Shown: positions 1-5,222 of the stretch, in pieces
Layout: the number at the start of each line of letters is the position of its first letter
How positions within the stretch are numbered: position 1 is the first letter of the stretch
Assembly (NCBI GenBank): GCA_019314005.1
Contig: JAFDAE010000120.1
Coordinates: forward strand, 6,703 to 12,556
Length of the DNA: 5,854 nt
Source: Deltaproteobacteria bacterium
GTDB taxonomy: Bacteria > Desulfobacterota > Desulfobacteria > C00003060 > C00003106
Direction: 5' to 3'
The notes under the pieces: model-generated
Databases searched by the model: none
What the model saw: the letters and a program-made list of their open reading frames with translations, nothing else
Told to the model about the DNA's origin: nothing
Made by a program: the position numbers and the translations under genes

Positions 1-314
1 CTCGCCTTGTCGCGAAATAGCCCGGTACACTCCATAACAATATCCACATTGAAGTCTTTCCAGCGCAGATGTGCCGGATCTTTAATTGCGGTAAGCGGAA
101 TAGATTTGCCGTCCACCACGATTGCATCCTCTGTTGAGCTAACTTCGGCATTGAGCGTACCGTGTACTAAATCGTGGTTTAAAAGATATGCCATTGTATG
201 AGCATCTGTAAGGTCATTAATAGCAACAACTTCCACATCCTCATTAGCCATTGCCGCTCTAAATACCAGTCTTCCAATACGTCCAAAACCATTGATACCA
301 ACTCTTATACTCAT
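1..314 (-). CDS. gap: Type I glyceraldehyde-3-phosphate dehydrogenase, N-terminal part (3' end outside window)
   Basis: Cytosolic glycolytic/gluconeogenic enzyme that interconverts glyceraldehyde-3-phosphate and 1,3-bisphosphoglycerate using NAD(P). The visible 104 residues are the start of the Rossmann domain. They carry the signature INGFGRIGR (residues 7-15), the strand-end motif AINDLTD whose Asp34 is the residue that usually selects NAD over NADP, and MECTGLF (94-100), typical of type I GAPDH. The catalytic Cys and the C-terminal domain lie beyond position 1. The ATG at 312-314 is supported by AAAGGAG at 320-326, 5 nt upstream, and by the family's usual MxIRVGINGFGRIGR start. The gene lies 109 nt after rimI on the same strand, with a possible promoter of its own in that gap. 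Family assignment is secure; cofactor choice is inferred. Confidence 0.97.
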   Translation of the reverse strand, partial: MSIRVGINGFGRIGRLVFRAAMANEDVEVVAINDLTDAHTMAYLLNHDLVHGTLNAEVSSTEDAIVVDGKSIPLTAIKDPAHLRWKDFNVDIVMECTGLFRDKA

Positions 315-336
315 ACCCACTCCTTTCGTGTTTTTG

Positions 337-366
337 ATTATATAATAGGAAAAATCTTGGTTTTAA
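337..366 (-). promoter_or_regulatory. Possible sigma-70-type promoter for gap
   Basis: On the minus strand a perfect TATAAT (337-342) is preceded, after an 18-nt spacer, by TTAAAA (361-366), which matches 4 of 6 bases of the -35 consensus. Transcription would start near 330, giving a very short leader that still contains the ribosome binding site at 320-326. The rest of the 315-423 gap is AT-rich, so a chance TATAAT is quite possible. No clear terminator for the upstream operon was seen in the same gap. Confidence 0.35.
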
Positions 367-423
367 TCTTTAGAACCGGTCCGTCTTAAATAGAAAAGGA
401 ATATCTAAGACCACAACAATTCA

Positions 424-885
424 TTATAACTTCCTTGACATAATCAAGGCATCCTCTCCTGTCTCAGAATAATATCCCGGTCGTCTTCCCACCACTTTAA
501 ATCCAAACTTTTTGTAAAATGAAATCGCTGGCTGATTAGATGGACGAGTCTCTAAAACAGCCACTTTGAGCTGTTTTTGACACCCCTCTGAAAACACATG
601 CCGAAAAAGCTTGGTTCCAATACCCCGCCTCCGGCATTCAAGTGAAACCGCGATATTCATGATATGAATCTCATCTACAACGAACCAAAAACAGACATAA
701 CCAACAACACGGCCTGCTCCATCAGCCCTCTTTTCCTTTATAACAATATTACGAGCATTCGGATTCTCCAGCTCGCTTTCAAATGCCTTACGGCCCCATG
801 GAGATGGAAATGAGGCATTTTCAATAGCCAGGACCTGATCTATATCTTCCCGGCGCATTGCTGTTGTATAAAACTCCAAAGCCAC
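424..885 (-). CDS. rimI: Ribosomal protein S18 alanine N-acetyltransferase RimI (GNAT family)
   Basis: GNAT-fold enzyme of 153 residues, close to the usual RimI length of about 150. It transfers acetyl from acetyl-CoA to the N-terminal alanine of ribosomal protein S18. The acetyl-CoA pyrophosphate loop is RRRGIG (85-90), following the strand IMNIAV (75-80). LETRPSN (111-117) contains the Glu that matches the family's general base, and FYKKFGF (123-129) contains the Tyr that matches its general acid. The C-terminal GYYSETGEDALIM is RimI-like and distinguishes it from generic GNATs. The start is a GTG at 883-885: an in-frame TGA lies immediately upstream, and the ATG at residue 10 would remove the first beta strand. 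No Shine-Dalgarno sequence is evident, so translation may be coupled to the EIIA gene 28 nt upstream. Confidence 0.92.
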   Translation of the reverse strand: MALEFYTTAMRREDIDQVLAIENASFPSPWGRKAFESELENPNARNIVIKEKRADGAGRVVGYVCFWFVVDEIHIMNIAVSLECRRRGIGTKLFRHVFSEGCQKQLKVAVLETRPSNQPAISFYKKFGFKVVGRRPGYYSETGEDALIMSRKL

Positions 886-913
886 TCATAAAAAACTTGC
901 AAGGAGACTGACA

Positions 914-1333
914 CTAGTTTCCCGCCCGCTTATTCCCTTTTAAAATACTGCTGGCAAGCGAGATACTCTTCTGACCGTAATTGTATACCTCTTGAGAAAG
1001 CTCTTGCAAGGTTTTTCCTTCTCTCTTATTAAGCGAACGAATTAAAATCGGCAGATTAACACCTGTTATAACCTCAATTTTTCCTTCTTCCAAAAATGAA
1101 AGGCTCAGGTTGGACGGAGTCCCGCCAAACATATCCGTTAGAATTAAAACGCCTTCTCCATTATTTACCTTCTTGATTCCTTGAGCGATCTTTTTCCTCA
1201 AACCTTCGGCGTCTTCTTTTAAATCGATTGATACAAAATCGAGATACTCAAAAGGGCCTTCCAATATGAATTCTACAGCCTCGATCAAGGCTGCTCCTAA
1301 ACGAGCATGTGTCGCTATAACAATACCTACCAC
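914..1333 (-). CDS. PTS mannose-family EIIA domain protein (EIIA-Man type)
   Basis: Soluble single-domain phosphocarrier of 139 residues with the fold of the IIA domain of E. coli ManX. The phospho-accepting histidine is His9 in IATHARLG. The conserved active-site aspartate is Asp67 in LTDMFGGTPSN, and GVNLPIL (91-97) is the third family motif. It starts with GTG at 1331-1333, 5 nt after a strong AGGAGG (1339-1344). It follows rapZ by 34 nt. No EIIB, EIIC or EIID gene is adjacent, so a regulatory phosphorelay role is more likely than sugar import. In E. coli the equivalent place after rapZ is held by the HPr paralogue NPr. In Desulfobacterota, HPr and EI genes often follow this EIIA, but here rimI and gap follow instead. 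The family is certain; the partner and physiological role are inferred. Confidence 0.93.
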   Translation of the reverse strand: MVGIVIATHARLGAALIEAVEFILEGPFEYLDFVSIDLKEDAEGLRKKIAQGIKKVNNGEGVLILTDMFGGTPSNLSLSFLEEGKIEVITGVNLPILIRSLNKREGKTLQELSQEVYNYGQKSISLASSILKGNKRAGN

Positions 1334-1338
1334 TAAAA

Positions 1339-1344
1339 CCTCCT
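1339..1344 (-). promoter_or_regulatory. Ribosome binding site of the EIIA-Man gene
   Basis: AGGAGG lies 5 nt before the GTG at 1331-1333 and decides that start. Its first two bases are part of the GATAG copy that flanks the 20-bp repeat relic next to it. Confidence 0.8.
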
Positions 1345-1372
1345 ATCGAGACCTTTGCAAAGACTTCCTATC
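1343..1372. repeat. 20-bp palindromic MITE relic or scar with 5-bp flanking duplication, rapZ/EIIA junction
   Basis: The plus strand reads GAGACCTTTGCAAAGACTTC at 1348-1367. This is two termini of the 3600-3764 element fused head to head at TGCA: the first 12 bases equal that element's end exactly, and the other half has diverged. It is flanked by CTATC at 1343-1347 and again at 1368-1372 (TCCTATC, 7 bp, if the identical neighbouring bases are counted). One copy contains the rapZ stop codon (TAG in the minus-strand reading) and the other contributes to the AGGAGG of the EIIA gene. Removing the repeat plus one duplication leaves GGATAGGAGG, in which stop and ribosome binding site overlap. It may be an internally deleted element or an excision scar. 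Confidence 0.65.
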
Positions 1373-2228
1373 CCAACTCAATGTCCCGGTGTTTGAGAGA
1401 TATGTAATTAATTTTTTGCTCTAAGCGCTTGTAAATCTCAGCGCTAATGGTAACCGAGCGATGCTTTCCGCCGGTGCATCCAAAAGCAATAGTCAGATAA
1501 GATTTCCCTTCTTTCTCATAAAGAGGGACTAAATAGTCAAATAGATCAAACATTTTTTTTAAAAAGATTGTGGTCTCATCCCATTGTAATACATAACTCC
1601 GAACTGCGGGGTCTTCTCCATTTAATTCTTTCAGGTCTGGAATAAAATACGGATTGGGAAGAAACCGCACATCAAATACCAGGTCTGCGTCATATGGAAT
1701 CCCGTACTTGTATCCAAACGAAAGGACTTGTGCATGCATTGCGCCGGTAGCGCCTGACTTAAGGACATGGTTAACAATGACATCTTTCAATGCATGTACG
1801 TTGTAAGTAGAGGTGTCAATTACCTTATTGGCAATCTCTTTTAACTCATCCAACGCCCCTTTTTCCGCTCGTATTCCCTCCAAGAGGGTTTTGCCGCCTG
1901 TCGCGATGGGATGCTGACGTCGTGTCTGGCTGTACCGGCGTAGGAGCGCCTCATCTGATGCTTCTAAAAAGATAATATCGAATTCGTATCCTTGGGACCG
2001 AAGTCTGGATAAAACATCTTTATATTCAGCCAGGAAGGCCTCCTCACGAAGGTCCATCACAAGGGCAATCTTAGAAATCTCTGATCCGGTTTCTATCTGA
2101 AATTCTAAGAACTTGGGAAGAAGGGCAACCGGAAGGTTGTCCACGCAAAAGTAGCCTACATCTTCGAGTGCTTTAATCGCCGTACTTTTTCCGGATCCGG
2201 AAAGTCCGGTAATAATAACGATTTTTAT
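1368..2228 (-). CDS. rapZ: RNase adapter / nucleotide-binding protein RapZ (YvcJ family), with ATA at the start position
   Basis: P-loop protein of 286 residues when read from the ATA at 2226-2228, against 284 in E. coli. In E. coli RapZ binds GlmZ/GlmY small RNAs and guides RNase E to control glmS. Whether that role holds here cannot be seen. Walker A is GLSGSGKS (8-15) and a Walker B-like strand ends in MDLR (58-61). The family signature EASDEALLRRYSQTRRQHP spans about 89-107. DVRFLPNPYF (186-195) and GCTGGKHRSV (250-259) mark the C-terminal domain. There is no in-frame ATG, GTG or TTG between the upstream TAA (2247-2249) and the GTG at 2142-2144. Starting at that GTG would delete the Walker A loop. 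Codons from 2228 read ATA-AAA-ATC-GTT, so ATA occupies the usual initiator-Met position, 9 nt after AAGGAG. A sequencing error changing ATG to ATA is the alternative. Confidence 0.93.
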   Translation of the reverse strand: MKIVIITGLSGSGKSTAIKALEDVGYFCVDNLPVALLPKFLEFQIETGSEISKIALVMDLREEAFLAEYKDVLSRLRSQGYEFDIIFLEASDEALLRRYSQTRRQHPIATGGKTLLEGIRAEKGALDELKEIANKVIDTSTYNVHALKDVIVNHVLKSGATGAMHAQVLSFGYKYGIPYDADLVFDVRFLPNPYFIPDLKELNGEDPAVRSYVLQWDETTIFLKKMFDLFDYLVPLYEKEGKSYLTIAFGCTGGKHRSVTISAEIYKRLEQKINYISLKHRDIELG

Positions 2229-2237
2229 ATCTCCACA

Positions 2238-2243
2238 CTCCTT
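2238..2243 (-). promoter_or_regulatory. Ribosome binding site supporting the ATA start of rapZ
   Basis: AAGGAG lies 9 nt before the ATA at 2226-2228. The two nearby GTG triplets (2236-2238 and 2234-2236) overlap or abut it and are in other reading frames, so they do not offer a usable start for the rapZ frame. Confidence 0.6.
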
Positions 2244-2252
2244 ATCTTAAGC

Positions 2253-2390
2253 AAAAAGTCCCTGGTAAGCCTATCTTGGTTTTATCATCTGTCATTGGGC
2301 ATTTACCATTAAAAAAATGACAGATGTGAAATGATCAACGAGAGTGTTATCAAGTGACCAAATGCAACGGTCTCGAATTGAAGACTTTTT
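2253..2390. repeat. Nested inverted repeats in the ptsN-rapZ gap
   Basis: The 171-nt gap between ptsN and rapZ holds an outer pair, AAAAAGTC (2253-2260) and GACTTTTT (2383-2390). Inside it is a perfect 11-bp pair, CATCTGTCATT (2286-2296) and AATGACAGATG (2316-2326), separated by 19 nt. Similarity continues weakly outside the inner pair (TTGGTTTTAT against TTGATCATTTCA). In the rapZ transcript the inner pair would form a stem in the leader. It is not followed by a T-run, so it is not a normal intrinsic terminator. It could be a decayed mobile repeat or a regulatory leader; the sequence does not decide between them. Confidence 0.5.
2362..2374. repeat. Orphan terminus resembling the MITE end
   Basis: ATGCAACGGTCTC matches the right end of the 3600-3764 element (ATGCAAAGGTCTC) at 12 of 13 positions. 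No partner end and no flanking duplication were found in the same gap. It may be a remnant of a third insertion, or a chance match. Confidence 0.35.
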
Positions 2391-2399
2391 ACGAAATCA

Positions 2400-2858
2400 T
2401 CAAAACTCTGAATCTTCTGATTGAATTATCTGATATAAATCGTCTCGTGTATCGGCAACCATTAGACGTTCCTTAAAAGAACCGTCTTTCAACAGCCTTG
2501 ATATTCTGGCCAGCATTTTTAAATGGACTCCTGTAGAGCCTTCAGGGGTGATCAACACAAAAAACAGATGCGTTGGTTTTCCGTCCATAGCATCAAAGTC
2601 TACCCCTTTCCGACTTCGCCCAAATGCCAACAGGAGTTTATCAATCGTCTTCACTTTCCCATGTGGGATCGCGATTCCCCCTCCTATCCCGGTACTACCC
2701 AGCCTTTCACGTTCTACTAAAACTTGCACCAGCTCTTCCTGTGTCCTCCCTGAAGCTTTAGTTAGGGTATCGGCCAGCGCTTTTAAGACACCTTCTTTGC
2801 TCTGAGAATTTATATCAGGAAGGATAGAATCTTTTGCTAATGAATCGAGTAGCCTCAT
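2400..2858 (-). CDS. ptsN: Nitrogen-regulatory PTS EIIA component PtsN (EIIA-Ntr)
   Basis: Cytosolic EIIA of the fructose/Ntr family, 152 residues, close to the usual length. In other bacteria it receives phosphate from the PTS-Ntr chain (EI-Ntr and NPr). Its phosphorylation state then adjusts potassium transport, sigma-54-linked nitrogen control and envelope stress responses. The active-site histidine is His66 in the hallmark stretch GSTGIGGGIAIPHGK (54-68). DGKPTHLFFVLITPE (about 92-106) and HLKMLARISRLL (112-123) are further family motifs. The ATG at 2856-2858 has no strong Shine-Dalgarno sequence; only GAG about 8 nt upstream is visible. It lies 179 nt after hpf, beyond a heptad-repeat array and a possible TATAAT promoter. 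No transmembrane transporter domains are nearby, which supports a regulatory role. Confidence 0.96.
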   Translation of the reverse strand: MRLLDSLAKDSILPDINSQSKEGVLKALADTLTKASGRTQEELVQVLVERERLGSTGIGGGIAIPHGKVKTIDKLLLAFGRSRKGVDFDAMDGKPTHLFFVLITPEGSTGVHLKMLARISRLLKDGSFKERLMVADTRDDLYQIIQSEDSEF

Positions 2859-2902
2859 ATTTATAGCTCGGAATTATTCTTTCGGTTAAACAAAATAAGA
2901 GA

Positions 2903-2931
2903 ATTATACCCTTGTACGGGTTACGGGTTAC
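2903..2931 (-). promoter_or_regulatory. Possible internal promoter for ptsN
   Basis: A perfect TATAAT on the minus strand (2903-2908) sits about 45 nt before the ptsN ATG. The hexamer 17 nt upstream, GTAACC (2926-2931), matches only 3 of 6 bases of the -35 consensus and lies inside the heptad array. If real, the repeat array would supply the upstream part of the promoter. Confidence 0.3.
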
Positions 2932-2979
2932 GGGTTACGGGTTACGGGTTTCATAACACGCAACTCGTAACACGCAACT
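2916..2979. repeat. Heptad repeat array with orientation switch in the hpf-ptsN gap
   Basis: Five perfect tandem copies of ACGGGTT occupy 2916-2950. After TCA (2951-2953) the related unit appears in the opposite orientation with period 7: TAACACG, CAACTCG, TAACACG, CAACT (2954-2979). The latter contains TAACACGCAACT twice, 14 nt apart. The two halves are inverted and partly complementary. An alignment of 21 nt in each arm gives about 17 Watson-Crick pairs and one G-U pair, so the minus-strand transcript could fold into a long imperfect hairpin between hpf and ptsN. No spacers are present, so this is not a CRISPR array. Confidence 0.85.
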
Positions 2980-3037
2980 TATTTTTAAGTCTCTAAGACC
3001 AGAATAGCTGAAAACATTTTTCTTAAACGATACAGTA

Positions 3038-3580
3038 TTAAGCTGTTGCCTCAATAAGACCGTAATTGTCGTCTTTTCGGCGATATAAAACATTAACTTT
3101 TTCGGTTCTAGCATTTCTGAAAACCAAAAAGGAGTTATTGATCAATTCCATTTGCATAATAGCTTCTTCAATATCCATAGGTAATACTTCAATCTGCTCC
3201 GCTTTTATAACTTTTGGTTCATTAAGTTCCGACAAGCCGGCTTTATCTAAGGCGTTCAACTTATCACGCTTAGATCCGGCTCGTGCAGCTGCTCTACGCT
3301 TCTTAAATCGCTCTTTATTCTTTTTGACCTGTTTTTCCAATTTGTCCATGACTATATCGATGGCGGAGTACATATTGTCGGTCTCTTCGGTCCCTTTAAC
3401 CTTAAACCCATCACCAGCAATAGTTACCTCGGCTATATGACGAAACTTTTCGACCGAAAGGACCACATTCGCCTCGGCAGGATTATCCAAGTATTTATCC
3501 AGCCTATTCATTTTATCGTCAACATACATTTTTAGAGTATCAGAAGGATCTATCTTTTTAAATGTAACAGAAATTTGCAT
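3038..3580 (-). CDS. hpf: Long-form ribosome hibernation promoting factor HPF
   Basis: Ribosome-binding protein of 180 residues, the long form. Its N-terminal S30AE domain (about 1-98) binds the decoding centre of the small subunit. A basic, Ala/Lys-rich linker follows (about 99-123). A C-terminal domain (about 124-180) in long HPFs pairs two 70S ribosomes into an inactive 100S dimer. Visible family features are QISVTFKKIDPSDTLKMYV at the N-terminus, the helix DNMYSAIDIVMDKLEKQVKK (68-87), and PMDIEEAIMQMELINNSFLVFRNA (134-157), the hallmark of the dimerisation domain. The ATG at 3578-3580 follows AGGAGG by 8 nt. E. coli has only a short, one-domain HPF at this locus. The gene is separated from rpoN by an inserted repeat element, which left its ribosome binding site intact. 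Confidence 0.96.
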   Translation of the reverse strand: MQISVTFKKIDPSDTLKMYVDDKMNRLDKYLDNPAEANVVLSVEKFRHIAEVTIAGDGFKVKGTEETDNMYSAIDIVMDKLEKQVKKNKERFKKRRAAARAGSKRDKLNALDKAGLSELNEPKVIKAEQIEVLPMDIEEAIMQMELINNSFLVFRNARTEKVNVLYRRKDDNYGLIEATA

Positions 3581-3588
3581 AACTTTTA

Positions 3589-3594
3589 CCTCCT
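3589..3594 (-). promoter_or_regulatory. Ribosome binding site of hpf, adjacent to the MITE insertion
   Basis: AGGAGG lies 8 nt before the hpf ATG and directly beside the AAAGT target duplication (3595-3599 on the minus strand). Without the inserted element, the T of AAAGT plus the AG of this site would form the TAG stop of rpoN, so stop and ribosome binding site overlapped originally. Confidence 0.85.
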
Positions 3595-3769
3595 ACTTTG
3601 AGACCTTTGCATAACGCGACATTTTTTCGTCAGGCAAGAAAGGCAAGAAATTTAACCGGAGGAATACATTAAGTATTTCGAGGATTAAATTTTGAAGCCT
3701 GACACCGCATCACGGGACACGAAGTGAAGCGTGAGCGCTCATATGGCAGTTATGCAAAGGTCTCACTTT
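3595..3769. mobile_element. 165-bp MITE-like element with 16-bp terminal inverted repeats and 5-bp target duplication
   Basis: The element itself is 3600-3764. Its ends are GAGACCTTTGCATAAC (3600-3615) and the exact reverse complement GTTATGCAAAGGTCTC (3749-3764). ACTTT flanks it on both sides (3595-3599 and 3765-3769), a perfect 5-bp duplication. It encodes no plausible protein. The interior is largely palindromic: GTCAGGC (3629-3635) pairs with GCCTGAC (3697-3703), AAATTTAA (3648-3655) with TTAAATTT (3685-3692), and AATAC (3663-3667) with GTATT (3673-3677) around a 5-nt loop. A separate palindrome, TGAGCGCTCA, is at 3732-3741. Mobilisation would need a transposase supplied elsewhere; the family cannot be named from this window. 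Being inside the operon, it is probably transcribed and folds in the rpoN-hpf mRNA. Confidence 0.85.
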
Positions 3770-5220
3770 GCTTTAAAACGCTTCCGCTTGCTAGACGGCA
3801 GCACCCCCAAACTTTCCCTATATTTTGCCACAGTTCTACGCGCAATATGAATATTTGCTTTAGCAAGTATCGCCACCATTTTTCGATCGCTGTATGGCTT
3901 GGTAGTATCTTCAGATTGAATAATCTGACGAATTTTCTCCTTCACGCTGGCAGAAGCTATTGCCTCACCATATACGCGATTAATAGAACTGCTGAAAAAG
4001 AACTTCAATTCAAATATCCCTTGGGGGGTGTGGACATACTTATTGGTCGTCACGCGACTTATTGTTGATTCGTGCATTCCGATATCTTCTGCCACGTCTC
4101 TCAAAACCATCGGTTTTAGATAATTGATCCCTTTTTCCAGAAATTCTCTTTGCTGGCCAACAATGCTTTCCACTACCTTGTATATAGTACGCTGGCGTTG
4201 ATGGATACTTCGAATCAACCACACTGCGGACTTTAATTTATTTCGTATATATTCTCTGGTATTGTCTGAAACATCTTTATTGCTCTTTGAGATGGTATTC
4301 TTGTAAAATGCACTTATCCGTAGCTTGGGCATGCCATCGTCATTTAGGACAATGACAAAGTCGTCACCCATCTTATATACAAAGATATCGGGACTTATAT
4401 ACTGCGATTCTTCTTCGCTGAACTGGCGCCCCGGTTTCGGTTCCAGGCCGGTAATAATATCCACACAAGCTATAACATCATCCAGATCAATGCTCAGATC
4501 CTTGGCGATCGCTTTATAATTTTTGTTCTCTAAGTTTTTCAGATGATTTTCTATAATGGCAAAAAAGACAGGATCTGTGATTCCAAGATATTTTGCCTGA
4601 ATCAACAAACATTCTTTTAGCCCACGCGCGCAAACCCCCACAGGGTCAAAGGTCTGCATTTTTCTTAGAACTCTCTCCACAAAATCAGAGGAAGTCTTTG
4701 CCATCTCTGCCATCTCATCAACGCTTGCCTGCAAATAGCCATCCGGATTCAGATTCCCAATAATAAGGCTTCCGACATCTTCTTCATCAGGAGTAAAATT
4801 AGAAAGGAGTAGCTGCCATTCGAGATGTCTATCTAATGATTCGGGACGTGACAATACGTTTTCGTACTTAGGACCGTCTTGTTCTTCACCCTCAGCAAAA
4901 TAGGAGGGACCAGGCGTATTGTATTCGTCCACATAATTCGTCCAATCAAAATCTTCTCTGGTTTTCTCCTCGATAGTAACCGGCTTTAAAAGCTGCGATT
5001 CATCAGCACGATCAGAACGATCGTCTTTTTTCAGGGGCTGGATTTCAGAAGGTGATTCCTCCTGTACCTCATCAAGAACCGGATTTTCCTGCAACTCCTC
5101 GTTTATTGCGTCTAACAACTCAAGGCGTGATAGCTGCAGCAACTTAATGGCCTGCTGCAACTGTGGTGTCATTATCAGTTGTTGTGTCAATCTTAATTGT
5201 TGTCGAAGTTCTAGTGCCAT
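3763..5220 (-). CDS. rpoN: RNA polymerase sigma-54 factor RpoN
   Basis: Alternative sigma factor of 485 residues (E. coli: 477) that directs RNA polymerase to -24/-12 promoters, which need an AAA+ activator. Region I is the Gln/Leu-rich activator-interacting segment (about 1-50, LRQQLRLTQQLIMTPQLQQA). Region II is acidic and variable (about 51-120). The core-binding region follows (about 121-300). The helix-turn-helix is around 372-391 (VLRDVAEDIGMHESTISRVT), and the RpoN box ARRTVAKYRE is at 460-469, near the C-terminus. The ATG at 5218-5220 is 2 nt after the lptB stop, and no strong ribosome binding site is seen at normal spacing, suggesting translational coupling. The TGA stop (3763-3765) takes its last two bases from the inserted element; the preceding codon (AAG, Lys) is unchanged. 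All functional regions appear intact. Confidence 0.98.
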   Translation of the reverse strand: MALELRQQLRLTQQLIMTPQLQQAIKLLQLSRLELLDAINEELQENPVLDEVQEESPSEIQPLKKDDRSDRADESQLLKPVTIEEKTREDFDWTNYVDEYNTPGPSYFAEGEEQDGPKYENVLSRPESLDRHLEWQLLLSNFTPDEEDVGSLIIGNLNPDGYLQASVDEMAEMAKTSSDFVERVLRKMQTFDPVGVCARGLKECLLIQAKYLGITDPVFFAIIENHLKNLENKNYKAIAKDLSIDLDDVIACVDIITGLEPKPGRQFSEEESQYISPDIFVYKMGDDFVIVLNDDGMPKLRISAFYKNTISKSNKDVSDNTREYIRNKLKSAVWLIRSIHQRQRTIYKVVESIVGQQREFLEKGINYLKPMVLRDVAEDIGMHESTISRVTTNKYVHTPQGIFELKFFFSSSINRVYGEAIASASVKEKIRQIIQSEDTTKPYSDRKMVAILAKANIHIARRTVAKYRESLGVLPSSKRKRFKAK

Positions 5221-5222
5221 AA

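Noticed and set aside
384..409. Hairpin CTTAGATA / TATTTAAG (minus strand) after rimI as a terminator
   Set aside because: The stem is AT-rich with a G-U pair and a 9-nt loop, and it is followed by ACGGACC rather than a T-run. It is not convincing as an intrinsic terminator.
886..913. Another MITE relic in the EIIA-rimI gap (TTGCAAGGAGAC)
   Set aside because: It resembles the element terminus only if the order of the outer bases is changed, and no flanking duplication is present.
2311..2360. Intrinsic terminator before the T7 run in the ptsN-rapZ gap (minus strand)
   Set aside because: The only nearby upstream stem (TGATAAC with GTTGATCA, one bulge) ends about 16 nt before the T-run, too far for a standard terminator.
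2916..2979. CRISPR array or telomere-like repeat
   Set aside because: The units are 7 bp, directly adjacent, without spacers and reversed in orientation, and they lie inside an operon. Neither interpretation fits.
3066..3440. Plus-strand open frame opposite hpf
   Set aside because: It is the antisense shadow of a well-recognised gene, with no ribosome binding site and no protein-family features. The same applies to the plus-strand frames opposite ptsN, rpoN and gap.
3600..3764. Sigma-70 promoter for hpf carried by the inserted element
   Set aside because: The best candidate (TTGCCT, 18 nt, TATGCA on the minus strand) matches the -10 consensus at only 3 of 6 bases.
4040..4222. Minus-strand 60-codon open frame within rpoN
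   Set aside because: It lies entirely inside rpoN in another frame, its composition is low in structure, and it has no independent start signals.
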